Assembly: GCF_000802965.1 (NCBI RefSeq)
Contig: NZ_JSAK01000017.1
Coordinates: forward strand, 101,781 to 165,780
DNA from: Pseudomonas fluorescens
GTDB taxonomy: Bacteria > Pseudomonadota > Gammaproteobacteria > Pseudomonadales > Pseudomonadaceae
Direction: 5' to 3'
DNA length: 64,000 nt
A program made the position numbers and the translations under genes. This document shows positions 26,643 to 37,104 of the stretch, in pieces. Position 1 is the stretch's first letter, and the number at the start of each line of letters is the position of its first letter. A model generated the notes under the pieces. The model saw nothing but the letters and a program-made list of their open reading frames with translations, did no database searches and was not told the DNA's origin.

Positions 26643-26839
26643 TTATTACTTCAACTATTCAGTCCCCCGGCTACTTGTCATGCCACTCAGGCCGAACGCC
26701 AGCCAAGTTGTCCGAACAGTCAGGACTCAATCTGGTGCACTGATCTTTTTTTCAAAGTTGCGCATCAACCATAGACCATCCTCAAACGGCTGATTTCACA
26801 TAAGAAATCTTGACCATATTTAGATCCTGTCAAGTGCGT

Positions 26840-26867
26840 CAAAATGGTGAGAGGCCTCACCATTTTG
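26840..26867. promoter_or_regulatory. 28-bp perfect inverted repeat
   Basis: CAAAATGGTGAG and CTCACCATTTTG, 12-bp perfect arms around AGGC, in the middle of the divergent region. No T-tract, so an operator is more likely than a terminator. Confidence 0.6.
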
Positions 26868-26964
26868 GTGATTCTGTTATTTAGTTGTTATTTATCAATC
26901 AGTTAAAACAGTCACAAGCTTATAAAAATTATTCTTGCTCATTCGCATAACTCAGACTAGCGTT

Positions 26965-28503
<1,539 letters not shown>

Positions 28504-28519
28504 GATCGGCCTTCGGCCT

Positions 28520-28586
28520 ATCGCTGGCAAGCCAGCTCCTACAGTTGAAATGCGATCCCCTGTAGGAGCTGGCTTGCCAGCGATGA
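28520..28586. repeat. REP inverted repeat pair (GTAGGAGCTGGCTTGCCAGCG family)
   Basis: Arms atcgctggcaagccagctcc and taggagctggcttgccagcg; sits between the dihydropyrimidinase and preT genes inside the presumed operon, where it could set different mRNA levels. Confidence 0.9.
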
Positions 28587-28655
28587 GGACCGCACAGACA
28601 CCGCAATAACAATGCCCACCAGAGGCAGTACCTCCATTACCGTGAGGCCCACACC

Positions 28656-30023
28656 GTGATCAAGACCCTGACCCACCTCCCGCATCCCTACGAGAGCGCG
28701 GCCGTGCTCGCCAGCCATTTCACCGATCTGGCGCCGCCGCTCAACGATCGCCAGGCCCACCTGGAAGCCTCGCGCTGTCTGTATTGCTACGACGCGCCGT
28801 GCGTGAATGCGTGCCCGAGCGAAATCGATATCCCGTCGTTCATCCGCAACATCCACCAGGACAACGTGCAAGGCGCGGCGCAGAAAATCCTCTCGGCAAA
28901 CATCCTCGGCGGCAGTTGCGCCCGGGTCTGCCCAACGGAAATCCTCTGCCAGCAGGCTTGTGTACGCAACAACGCTCACGAGTGCGCGCCGGTGTTGATC
29001 GGTCTGTTGCAACGCTACGCGGTGGACAATGCGCATTTCAGCGAACACCCCTTCACCCGTGCAGCCGCCACCGGCAAGCGCATTGCCGTGGTGGGTGCCG
29101 GTCCGGCCGGCTTGTCCTGCGCACATCGCAGTGCCATGCACGGGCATGACGTGGTGATTTTCGAGGCAAAGGAAAAGGCCGGTGGCCTTAATGAATACGG
29201 GATCGCCAAGTACAAACTGGTGGATGATTACGCGCAGAAAGAATTGGATTTCCTGCTGGAGATCGGCGGGATCGAAATCCGTCATGGGCAAAAACTCGGC
29301 GAAAACTTGACCCTCAGCGAACTGCACCAGCAATTCGATGCCGTGTTCCTCGGCCTGGGCCTGGCGGCGAGCAAACAATTGGGCCTGGCCCATGAAGAGG
29401 CGCCGGGCCTGGTGGCCGCCACCGACTACATCCGCGAACTGCGTCAGGCGGATGATTTGACGCAATTGCCGATGGCCGATCACTGCATCGTACTCGGCGC
29501 CGGTAATACCGCCATCGACATGGCCGTGCAAATGGCGCGGCTGGGCGCCCGCGACGTCAATTTGGTATATCGCCGTGGCGTGGAAGACATGGGCGCGACC
29601 CATCACGAGCAAGACATCGCCAAAGCCAATCAAGTGCGCCTGTTGACCTGGGCACAACCGGAAAAAGTGTTACTCGATGATCGCGGACAGGTGCGCGGCA
29701 TGCGTTTCGCGCGCACGCATCTGGTGGAAGGTCGCCTGCAAACCACCGGCGAAACCTTCGAACTGGCCGCCGATGCAATCTTCAAAGCCATCGGCCAAAG
29801 CTTCGATTCCAGCGCCCTCGCCGATCCATTGGCCCGAGAACTAAAGCGTCAGGGCGATCGCATTCAGGTCGACGAAAATCTGCACACCAGCATCCCCGGT
29901 GTTTATGCGGGCGGCGACTGCACCAGCCTCGATCAGGACCTCACCGTGCAAGCCGTGCAACATGGCAAAAAAGCCGCCGAAGCGATCAACGCTCAACTGA
30001 TGCTTAACGTGGAGGCCGCATAA
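28656..30023 (+). CDS. preT: NAD-dependent dihydropyrimidine dehydrogenase, PreT subunit
   Basis: 455 residues from GTG 28656 (GAGG upstream). N-terminal 4Fe-4S segments (CLYCYDAPC, CPSEIDIP, CARVCPTE, CQQACVR), then an FAD loop IAVVGAGPAGLSC and an NAD loop VLGAGNTAIDMA, as in glutamate-synthase-like small subunits. With PreA it reduces uracil and thymine with NADH (first step), or runs in reverse. Its 3' end abuts preA directly. Subunit assignment is firm from this pairing. Confidence 0.95.
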   Translation: MIKTLTHLPHPYESAAVLASHFTDLAPPLNDRQAHLEASRCLYCYDAPCVNACPSEIDIPSFIRNIHQDNVQGAAQKILSANILGGSCARVCPTEILCQQACVRNNAHECAPVLIGLLQRYAVDNAHFSEHPFTRAAATGKRIAVVGAGPAGLSCAHRSAMHGHDVVIFEAKEKAGGLNEYGIAKYKLVDDYAQKELDFLLEIGGIEIRHGQKLGENLTLSELHQQFDAVFLGLGLAASKQLGLAHEEAPGLVAATDYIRELRQADDLTQLPMADHCIVLGAGNTAIDMAVQMARLGARDVNLVYRRGVEDMGATHHEQDIAKANQVRLLTWAQPEKVLLDDRGQVRGMRFARTHLVEGRLQTTGETFELAADAIFKAIGQSFDSSALADPLARELKRQGDRIQVDENLHTSIPGVYAGGDCTSLDQDLTVQAVQHGKKAAEAINAQLMLNVEAA

Positions 30024-31298
30024 ATGGCCGATCTCTCGATTGTCTTCGCTGGCATCAAATCCCCCAACCCGTTCTGGCTGGCCTCCGCGCCGCCGACCGA
30101 CAAAGCCTACAACGTGGTCCGCGCCTTCGAGGCCGGTTGGGGTGGCGTGGTCTGGAAAACCCTGGGCGAAGACCCGGCGGCGGTCAACGTATCGTCACGC
30201 TACTCGGCGCACTTCGGGGCCAACCGTGAAGTGTTGGGTTTCAACAATATCGAACTGATCACCGACCGTTCGCTAGAGATCAATCTGCGGGAAATTACCC
30301 AGGTCAAAAAAGACTGGCCGGACCGTGCGCTGATCGTTTCCTTGATGGTGCCCTGCGTCGAAGAGTCGTGGAAACACATCCTGCCCTTGGTGGAAGCCAC
30401 CGGCGCCGATGGCATTGAGCTGAACTTCGGTTGCCCCCATGGCATGCCGGAACGCGGCATGGGCGCAGCGGTCGGCCAAGTGCCGGAATACGTCGAACAG
30501 GTTACCCGTTGGTGCAAGACTTATTGCTCGCTGCCAGTGATCGTCAAACTCACGCCGAACATCACTGACATCCGCGTCGCTGCCCGCGCGGCGCACCGTG
30601 GCGGCGCCGATGCGGTTTCGCTGATCAACACGATCAACTCGATCACCAGCGTCAACCTGGAGCGCATGGTCGCCAATCCCATGGTCGGCAGCCAGAGCAC
30701 CCACGGTGGCTATTGCGGTTCGGCGGTGAAGCCTATTGCGTTGAATATGGTCGCCGAAATCGCACGTGATCCGCAGACTCAGGGCCTGCCGATCAGCGGA
30801 ATCGGCGGCATTGGCAACTGGCGTGATGCGGCGGAATTCATCGCGCTGGGCAGTGGCTCGGTGCAGGTATGCACGGCGGCGATGCTGCATGGCTTCCGGA
30901 TTGTCGAGGAGATGAAGGACGGATTATCGCGATGGATGGACAGTCAGGGTTACGCCAGCATTTCCGAATTCTCCGGGCGCGCGGTGGGCAACACCACGGA
31001 CTGGAAGTACCTGGACATCAACTATCAGGTGATTGCGAAGATTGACCAAGAGGCGTGCATCGGTTGCGGTCGTTGCCACATCGCTTGCGAAGACACCTCG
31101 CACCAGGCGGTGGCCAGCGTCAAGCAAGCGGACGGCACGCACAAGTATCAAGTGATCGATGATGAATGCGTGGGCTGCAACCTGTGTCAGATCACCTGCC
31201 CGGTGCAGGATTGCATCGAGATGGTGCCGATGGAGAATGGCAAGCCGTTTCTGGATTGGAATCATGATCCGAGGAATCCGTACCACGTCAGTCCTTGA
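30024..31298 (+). CDS. preA: NAD-dependent dihydropyrimidine dehydrogenase, PreA subunit
   Basis: 424 residues; ATG follows the preT stop without a gap. Dihydroorotate-dehydrogenase-like FMN barrel (LNFGCPHGM, IVKLTPN, GIGGIGNW) followed by a ferredoxin domain with two 4Fe-4S motifs CIGCGRCHIAC and CVGCNLCQITCP near residues 345-395. Catalyses reduction of the pyrimidine 5,6 double bond. Length and domain order match the family. Confidence 0.96.
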   Translation: MADLSIVFAGIKSPNPFWLASAPPTDKAYNVVRAFEAGWGGVVWKTLGEDPAAVNVSSRYSAHFGANREVLGFNNIELITDRSLEINLREITQVKKDWPDRALIVSLMVPCVEESWKHILPLVEATGADGIELNFGCPHGMPERGMGAAVGQVPEYVEQVTRWCKTYCSLPVIVKLTPNITDIRVAARAAHRGGADAVSLINTINSITSVNLERMVANPMVGSQSTHGGYCGSAVKPIALNMVAEIARDPQTQGLPISGIGGIGNWRDAAEFIALGSGSVQVCTAAMLHGFRIVEEMKDGLSRWMDSQGYASISEFSGRAVGNTTDWKYLDINYQVIAKIDQEACIGCGRCHIACEDTSHQAVASVKQADGTHKYQVIDDECVGCNLCQITCPVQDCIEMVPMENGKPFLDWNHDPRNPYHVSP

Positions 31299-31323
31299 GA
31301 CTCGCGGAGTTTGAGCTGACGCC

Positions 31324-31413
31324 TTCGCGGGCAAGCCCGCTCCCACAGTGGTTCTGTCGTACGCAAATGTCGTGTACACCAAGATACCTGTGGGAGCGGG
31401 CTTGCCCGCGATG
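31324..31413. repeat. REP inverted repeat pair (GTGGGAGCGGGCTTGCCCGCG family)
   Basis: Arms ttcgcgggcaagcccgctcc and gggagcgggcttgcccgcga; between convergent preA and the TetR gene. Confidence 0.9.
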
Positions 31414-31438
31414 CGGCCGGTCGCCGCACCGCTGGACT

Positions 31439-32059
31439 CTAAGGCTCCAACCCAATCCCCCGCAAAATCACACTCGTCACCGTCTGCACCGCCCGCTCGA
31501 ACTGCATGTCCGACAGCGGTTGGTGGTCATTGAGAATGTTCACCTGGTGATCGAAGTCGGCGTAGTGCTGGGTCGAGGCCCAGATCATGTACAGCAGGCT
31601 CGAAGGCTCCACCGGCAGGATGCGTTTGTCATCCACCCACTGGCGGATTTTCGCTTCCTTCATCTTGGCCCAGTCGTACAGGCTGGCGTCGAGTTTCTCG
31701 CCCAGGGTCGGTGCGCCGTGGATGATTTCGTTGGCCCAGACTTTCGAGCCATAAGGACGGCTGCGGGAGTGGTTCATCTTGGCGCGGATGTAGCTGCTGA
31801 GCACCACGCGCGGATCGTCGAACATTTCGAAGCACAGCGCATCCTGCTTCCACACTTCCAGCAAATCGAACAGCACGGCGCTGTACAACTCGGTCTTGGT
31901 GCTGAAGTAGTAATGCAGGTTGGAGCGCGGCAGTTGCACTTCGGCAGCGATGTCGGCCATGGCGGTGCTGCCGAAACCTTTTTCGGCGAAGACCTTCTCA
32001 GCCCCCAACAGAATTTTTTCGACGTTACTGCGGCGAATCTCGATCTTGTGATTGCCCAT
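31439..32059 (-). CDS. TetR family regulator, RutR-like
   Basis: 206 residues. HTH at about 12-58 (EKILLGAEKVFAEKGFGSTA, IAAEVQLPRSNLHYYFSTK). The C-terminal part (NEIIHGAPTLGE, DDKRILPVEPSSLLYMIWAS) is like the RutR/TetR_C_13 group, in which RutR senses uracil/thymine. AGGGAG precedes the ATG. Convergent with preA and therefore the likely local controller of the pyrimidine genes; a TTGACCA half-site in the divergent region fits, but binding is inferred. Confidence 0.88.
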   Translation of the reverse strand: MGNHKIEIRRSNVEKILLGAEKVFAEKGFGSTAMADIAAEVQLPRSNLHYYFSTKTELYSAVLFDLLEVWKQDALCFEMFDDPRVVLSSYIRAKMNHSRSRPYGSKVWANEIIHGAPTLGEKLDASLYDWAKMKEAKIRQWVDDKRILPVEPSSLLYMIWASTQHYADFDHQVNILNDHQPLSDMQFERAVQTVTSVILRGIGLEP

Positions 32060-32199
32060 GAGGGCTCCCTGACGACAACCTTGAACAAGACTAGCATCCG
32101 CTCTACCTCGCGGCGACAGGGGAAAAGCAAACTTCGTACAACCCGTGCCTGGCAGCTAAACTGACGCCCACTTCGAACCTGCCGCTGAGGGATTCATCG

Positions 32200-32565
32200 A
32201 TGCTTATCAAGAACACCCTGACCACCGCCGCCCTGCTCGGCTCGCTCTTCTGTGCGTCATCGGTTTTTGCTCACGCCCATCTGAAAAGCCAGACACCCGC
32301 CGCCGACAGCACCGTTAGCGCACCGGCGGAACTGAGCCTGACGTTTTCCGAAGGGGTCGAAGCCGACTTCAGCAAAGTCACGATCAGCAAGGACGGCGCT
32401 GACATTCTGGTAAAAAGCCTGGTCACCCAAGGCGACGAAAAAACCACTCTTGTTGTCACGCCGGCGGTGCCGTTGACGGCTGGCAGTTACAAGGTCGAAT
32501 GGCACGTCGTGTCGGTCGACACCCACAAAAGCGAAGGCGCCTACGGCTTCGAAGTTGGCCAGTAA
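32200..32565 (+). CDS. copC: Copper homeostasis periplasmic protein CopC
   Basis: 121 residues: signal peptide 1-24 (ASSVFAHAHLK), then the beta-barrel CopC domain; the mature N-terminus HAHL provides the Cu(II)-binding histidines and WHVVSVDTHKSEG carries the C-terminal histidine ligands. The methionine-rich Cu(I) site of plasmid CopC is absent, as in most chromosomal CopC. Cotranscribed with copD 3 bp downstream. Copper trafficking in the periplasm is the family role. Confidence 0.93.
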   Translation: MLIKNTLTTAALLGSLFCASSVFAHAHLKSQTPAADSTVSAPAELSLTFSEGVEADFSKVTISKDGADILVKSLVTQGDEKTTLVVTPAVPLTAGSYKVEWHVVSVDTHKSEGAYGFEVGQ

Positions 32566-32568
32566 CCC

Positions 32569-33426
32569 ATGACGAGCGCGATGGTGTTGTGTCGGTTCCT
32601 GCATTTCACCGTGGTGCTGATGTTGTTCGGAACGTGGGTGTTTCGGCCGCTGCTCCTGGGTCGTGAAACCGCGCTTGATCAGCCCTTGGCGCGCATTGGC
32701 CTGTGGCTGGCGGCAGTGGCGCTGGCCAGCGGCATCGGTTGGTTACTGCTGGTCACCGCCAGTATGGCCGGTTCGTGGGATGCAGCGTTCGAGCCATCGA
32801 CATTGCGCCTGGTGTTGTCGCGTACCTTTTTTGGTCAGGTCTGGACCTGGCACCTGCTGTTCAATGCGTTACTGCTGGTATTGCTGCTGACATCGCTGCG
32901 CGCCAACGTACCCCTGCGCCTCCTCCTCAGCAGCTTGTTACTGGCGACTTTGGCCCCCATTGGCCACGGCGCCATGCTCGATGGCATCGAAGGCCAATTG
33001 CTGATCCTCAACCAACTGATTCACCTGGCGTGCGTTGGCGCCTGGCTCGGTGGGTTGATGCTGTTGATGATGATCCTGCGGCGACCTGCCGGGCATTCCA
33101 TCAAGGCGCTGTTACGGCGATTCAGCGGCGTCGGCTATGTCTTGGTGGCGGGTTTGCTGATCAGCGGATTGATCAACATCCGGGTGCTTACCGGCGCCTT
33201 GTGGCCCACGCCGTTGTTGTCAGGTTTTGCCTTGATTCTGCTGATCAAGGTGTCACTGGTTGTCGCTATGTTGGGATTGGCGCTGTTCAACCGGCTGCGG
33301 ATCAACCGCTGCGAGCAGCGCCTGACGACATTACGCAACAGCGTGCTACTGGAGTGGTTGCTGGGGCTTGGCGCGATGGCCGCCGTTTCATTACTCGGCA
33401 CCCTGCCGCCGACGATTTCGAACTGA
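32569..33426 (+). CDS. copD: Copper homeostasis membrane protein CopD
   Basis: 285 residues with eight hydrophobic helices; conserved histidines such as LCRFLHFTVVL, TWHLLFN, NQLIHLACVGAWLGGL. It follows copC almost immediately, and the CopC-CopD pair is thought to bring copper into the cell or supply it to cuproproteins. No CopA/B or CopRS genes are nearby. Confidence 0.93.
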   Translation: MTSAMVLCRFLHFTVVLMLFGTWVFRPLLLGRETALDQPLARIGLWLAAVALASGIGWLLLVTASMAGSWDAAFEPSTLRLVLSRTFFGQVWTWHLLFNALLLVLLLTSLRANVPLRLLLSSLLLATLAPIGHGAMLDGIEGQLLILNQLIHLACVGAWLGGLMLLMMILRRPAGHSIKALLRRFSGVGYVLVAGLLISGLINIRVLTGALWPTPLLSGFALILLIKVSLVVAMLGLALFNRLRINRCEQRLTTLRNSVLLEWLLGLGAMAAVSLLGTLPPTISN

Positions 33427-33439
33427 CAACCCGTCCCCT

Positions 33440-33530
33440 TGTGGGAGTGAGCCTGCTCGCGATGGCGGTGTTTCAGGCGACAGCCATGCTGAATTTGAAA
33501 TGGCTATCGCGAGCAGGCTCGCTCCCACAG
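33440..33530. repeat. REP inverted repeat pair (GTGGGAGCGAGCCTGCTCGCG family)
   Basis: Arms tgtgggagtgagcctgctcg and cgagcaggctcgctcccaca; between copD and the OprD porin gene. Confidence 0.9.
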
Positions 33531-33617
33531 GTTTCAATCCTCGGCTGAGCCCTTATCAAGTCATCGTATAACTTCTGATTGACAACCCTGAAACACCTCG
33601 CAAATAATCGCCCCAAT

Positions 33618-33637
33618 GTTGTACGACGACGTATAAC
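33618..33637. promoter_or_regulatory. Operator-like dyad upstream of the OprD porin gene
   Basis: GTTGTACGACGACGTATAAC, an imperfect 20-bp palindrome (8 of 10 symmetric pairs match). A half-site CGTATAAC lies at 33565-33572. The reverse strand of 35205-35224 has the same pattern, in front of udh. Confidence 0.65.
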
Positions 33638-33669
33638 GAAAAATAACAAAAAAAGAATGGAGCGTCACA

Positions 33670-34968
33670 GTGAGCAAGCTCGTCCGCAATTCCTCTGCCC
33701 GAACCCCACGTCCATCCTTCGCCCGCCGCAACACGCTGAGCCTTATCGGTTGCAGCAGCCTGATGCTCGCCTTGCCGATGACCAGCCAGGCCGAAGGTTT
33801 CACCGATGACGCCAAGGCCACGCTGAACCTGCGTAACGCCTACATCAATCGAAACTACACCAACCCTGCCTACCCTCAGGGCAAGGCTGAAGAGTGGACG
33901 CAAAACTTCATCCTCGATTCCAAGTCAGGCTTCACCCAGGGCCCGGTCGGCTTCGGCGTGGATGTGCTGGGGCTCCTTTCGGTCAAGCTCGATGGTGGCA
34001 AAGGCACCGGGGGCACGCAGTTGTTGCCGATCCATGGTGATGGTCGTCCTGCCGACAGCTTCGGCCGCCTGGGCGTGGCGCTCAAAGGCAAGATTTCGAA
34101 GACCGAACTGAAGGTCGGTGAATGGATGCCGGTGCTTCCGATCCTGCGCTCCGATGACGGCCGTTCGCTGCCACAAACCTTCCAGGGCGGCCAGGTGACT
34201 TCCACCGAAATCAGCGGCCTGACCCTCTACGGCGGCCAGTTCCGCAAGAACAGCCCGCGCAACGATGCGAGCATGGAAGACATGTTCATGAACGGTAAAT
34301 CGGCGGCGTTTGCCTCGGACCGTTTCAACTTCGGCGGCGGCGAATACGCCTTCAACGAAAAACGCACCCAGATCGGTGTGTGGTACGCCGAGCTCAGCGA
34401 CATCTACCAGCAGCAGTATTTCAACCTGAGCCACAGCCAGCCCATCGGCGACTGGACCCTCGGTGCCAACCTCGGCTACTTCATCGGCAAGGAAGACGGC
34501 AGTGCCCTGGCCGGCGATCTCGACAACAAAACCGCCTTCGCCCTGCTCTCGGCCAAATACGGCGGCAACACCTTCTATGTCGGCCTGCAAAAGCTCAGCG
34601 GCGACGATGTCTGGATGCGGGTCAACGGCACCAGTGGCGGCACCCTGGCCAACGACAGTTACAACTCCAGTTATGACAACGCCAAGGAGAAATCCTGGCA
34701 GGTGCGCCACGACTACAACTTTGTCGCGCTCGGCGTTCCCGGCCTGACCTTGATGAACCGCTACATCAGCGGCGACAACGTGCACACCGGCACCATCACC
34801 GACGGCACGGAATGGGGCCGCGAATCGGAACTGGCCTACACCGTACAGAGCGGTCCGCTGAAGAGCCTCAACGTCAAATGGCGTAACGCGAGCATCCGCA
34901 AGAGCTTCAGCACCAACGAGTTCGATGAAAACCGGATTTTCATCAGCTATCCGATTTCGTTGCTGTAA
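33670..34968 (+). CDS. OprD family outer-membrane porin
   Basis: 432 residues from GTG 33670 (TGGAGCG site). Signal peptide about 1-42 (long twin-positive n-region, LPMTSQAEG cleavage area), then the OprD pattern NLRNAYINRNY, EEWTQNFIL and GFGVDVLGLLSVKLDGG, ending in an aromatic/hydrophobic SYPISLL beta-strand. OprD porins take up basic amino acids, peptides, aromatic or sugar acids. Position beside uronate dehydrogenase and a TRAP transporter, plus a shared operator, suggests uronate or aldarate passage. Confidence 0.92.
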   Translation: MSKLVRNSSARTPRPSFARRNTLSLIGCSSLMLALPMTSQAEGFTDDAKATLNLRNAYINRNYTNPAYPQGKAEEWTQNFILDSKSGFTQGPVGFGVDVLGLLSVKLDGGKGTGGTQLLPIHGDGRPADSFGRLGVALKGKISKTELKVGEWMPVLPILRSDDGRSLPQTFQGGQVTSTEISGLTLYGGQFRKNSPRNDASMEDMFMNGKSAAFASDRFNFGGGEYAFNEKRTQIGVWYAELSDIYQQQYFNLSHSQPIGDWTLGANLGYFIGKEDGSALAGDLDNKTAFALLSAKYGGNTFYVGLQKLSGDDVWMRVNGTSGGTLANDSYNSSYDNAKEKSWQVRHDYNFVALGVPGLTLMNRYISGDNVHTGTITDGTEWGRESELAYTVQSGPLKSLNVKWRNASIRKSFSTNEFDENRIFISYPISLL

Positions 34969-34994
34969 GGCGTTTTTTGCCGGCACATAAAATC

Positions 34995-35114
34995 TGTGGC
35001 GAGGGAGCTTGCTCCCGCTGGGTCGCGTAGCGGCCCCCTGCAAGCTTCAGGAATAATGAGGCGTCTGGATTTGCGACTGCTGCGCAGCCGAGCGGGAGCA
35101 AGCTCCCTCGCCAC
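34995..35114. repeat. REP inverted repeat pair (GTGGCGAGGGAGCTTG family)
   Basis: Arms tgtggcgagggagcttgctc and gagcaagctccctcgccac; between the porin and uronate dehydrogenase genes. Confidence 0.92.
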
Positions 35115-35204
35115 GGGGGGTACTGTTGTGACCAATGACCCTCCGTCAATTTCCACCAAAGTCGCGTTGACAAGACCCGGAAAGCCTTACGATACTTCGG
35201 CATA

Positions 35205-35224
35205 GTCGTACGACAACCTACAAC
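35205..35224. promoter_or_regulatory. Operator-like dyad upstream of udh
   Basis: GTCGTACGACAACCTACAAC. Its reverse complement GTTGTAGGTTGTCGTACGAC fits the porin operator as GTTGTAsGNNGNCGTAYRAC. It ends 34 bp before the udh start and includes the 10-bp perfect palindrome GTCGTACGAC. Confidence 0.65.
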
Positions 35225-35258
35225 GAATTCAAAACAATAACTGATGTCCAGGATTCCC

Positions 35259-36083
35259 ATGACGAACACTGCTACCGCCCGCACTCCTTTTAATCGCCTG
35301 CTGCTGACCGGCGCCGCCGGTGGCCTCGGTAAAGTCTTGCGCGAAAGCCTGCGCCCTTACGCCAACGTCATTCGCCTTTCAGACATCGCCAACATGGCCC
35401 CGGCCATTGATGACCGCGAAGAAGTCGCGCCTTGCGACCTCGCGGACAAGCAAGCCGTGCATCAACTGGTTGAAGGCGTCGATGCGATCCTGCACTTCGG
35501 CGGCGTTTCGGTAGAACGTCCGTTCGAAGAAATCCTCGGCGCCAACATCTGCGGCGTGTTCCACATCTATGAAGCGGCTCGCCGTCACGGCGTGAAGCGC
35601 GTGATCTTCGCCAGTTCCAACCACGTGATCGGCTTCTACAAGCAGGACGAAGTCATCGACGCCCACTCCCCTCGCCGCCCGGACAGCTATTACGGCTTGT
35701 CCAAGTCTTACGGCGAAGACATGGCCTCGTTCTACTTCGATCGCTACGGCATCGAGACTGTCAGCATCCGCATCGGCTCCTCGTTCCCGGAACCACAAAA
35801 CCGCCGGATGATGAGCACCTGGCTGAGCTTCGGCGACCTGACCCAACTGATCGAATGCGCCTTGTACGCCCCGAATGTCGGTCACACCGTGGTCTACGGC
35901 GCCTCCGACAACAAGAACGTCTGGTGGGACAACCGTTACGCCACAGCCCTGGGCTATGCACCGCAGGACACCTCTGAAGTGTTCCGTGAAAAAGTTGAAG
36001 CCCAACCGATGCCTGCTTCGGATGACCCGGCCATGGTTTACCAGGGTGGTGCGTTCGTTGCGTCCGGCCCGTTTGGCGACTGA
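35259..36083 (+). CDS. udh: Uronate dehydrogenase
   Basis: 275 residues from ATG 35259 (AGGA upstream), equal to the P. syringae enzyme. NAD-binding TGAAGGLG (17-24), the conserved FASSNHVIGFY, and the YxxxK pair Tyr145/Lys149 (YGLSK), with SSFPEPQNRRMMSTWL in the substrate loop. Oxidises D-galacturonate or D-glucuronate to the aldaro-lactone using NAD. Head of the operon with SMP-30 lactonase and the TRAP genes. Confidence 0.93.
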   Translation: MTNTATARTPFNRLLLTGAAGGLGKVLRESLRPYANVIRLSDIANMAPAIDDREEVAPCDLADKQAVHQLVEGVDAILHFGGVSVERPFEEILGANICGVFHIYEAARRHGVKRVIFASSNHVIGFYKQDEVIDAHSPRRPDSYYGLSKSYGEDMASFYFDRYGIETVSIRIGSSFPEPQNRRMMSTWLSFGDLTQLIECALYAPNVGHTVVYGASDNKNVWWDNRYATALGYAPQDTSEVFREKVEAQPMPASDDPAMVYQGGAFVASGPFGD

Positions 36084-36134
36084 TCACCGCGCTTCACTTG
36101 ATCCCAAACAACAAGACCAAGGGAATGAGTTGCC

Positions 36135-37028
36135 ATGCAAGCCGAATTGATTGTCGATACCCGCAATGCGGTCGGTGAAAGCCCGGTCTGGGTCCCCGAG
36201 GAAAACGCCCTGTACTGGGTGGATATTCCTGCCGGGGGCCTGCAACGCTGGAATGCTGAAACCGGTCATGTGAATGCCTGGAAAACCCCGGAAATGCTTG
36301 CGTGCATCGTTCGTCATCCGGATGGCGGCTGGGTCGCCGGCATGGAGAGCGGGTTCTTCCATCTACACCCGAACAACGATGGCAGCCTCGACAGCGAACC
36401 GCTGGCCTCCGTCGAGCACGCCCGCCCCGACATGCGCCTGAACGATGGTCGTTGCGACCGTCAGGGACGTTTCTGGGCCGGCAGCATGGTGCTCAACATG
36501 GGTGCCAATGCTGCCAACGGCACCCTCTATCGCTACAGCGCCGGCGAACGTGGGCCGGTGGCTGCTCAATTGGACGGCTTCATCGTGCCCAACGGCCTGG
36601 GATTCAGCCCGGACGGGCGCACGATGTACCTGTCCGATTCTCATCCTTTGATTCAGCAAATCTGGGCGTTCGACTACGACATCGACAGTGGCACGCCGTC
36701 CAATCGCCGGGTGTTCGTCGACATGAACAAATTCTGCGGCCGGCCCGATGGCGCCGCTGTCGATGCCGACGGCTGCTACTGGATCTGTGCCAATGACGCC
36801 GGGCTGATTCACCGCTTTACGCCTGACGGTCGCCTTGATCGCTCCCTCACCGTACCGGTTAAAAAACCCACCATGTGCGCCTTCGGTGGCAGTCGACTCG
36901 ACACCCTGTTCGTGACCTCGATTCGCCCCGGTGATGACCATGACGAACAATCACTGGCCGGTGGCGTGTTTGCCCTCGACCCCGGCGTCAAAGGTTTACC
37001 GGAACCCGTTTTCAACGCTTCGCTGTAA
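36135..37028 (+). CDS. SMP-30/gluconolactonase family lactonase
   Basis: 297 residues, six-bladed beta-propeller of the SMP-30 family: GESPVW with the metal Glu near residue 15, RLNDGRCDRQGRFWAG, PNGLGFSPDG and KFCGRPDGAAVDADGCYW provide the divalent-metal ligands (Glu, Asn, Asp). Sits 51 bp after udh, so it most likely hydrolyses the galactaro- or glucaro-lactone product of uronate dehydrogenase. Cytosolic; no signal peptide. Confidence 0.92.
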   Translation: MQAELIVDTRNAVGESPVWVPEENALYWVDIPAGGLQRWNAETGHVNAWKTPEMLACIVRHPDGGWVAGMESGFFHLHPNNDGSLDSEPLASVEHARPDMRLNDGRCDRQGRFWAGSMVLNMGANAANGTLYRYSAGERGPVAAQLDGFIVPNGLGFSPDGRTMYLSDSHPLIQQIWAFDYDIDSGTPSNRRVFVDMNKFCGRPDGAAVDADGCYWICANDAGLIHRFTPDGRLDRSLTVPVKKPTMCAFGGSRLDTLFVTSIRPGDDHDEQSLAGGVFALDPGVKGLPEPVFNASL

Positions 37029-37104
37029 CCGCTTCTGTCGTAACCGCTTGTGCTGCACCGCTGCGCCTTTGAATACAAAAATAACAAGACTGGAGACACA
37101 CCGC

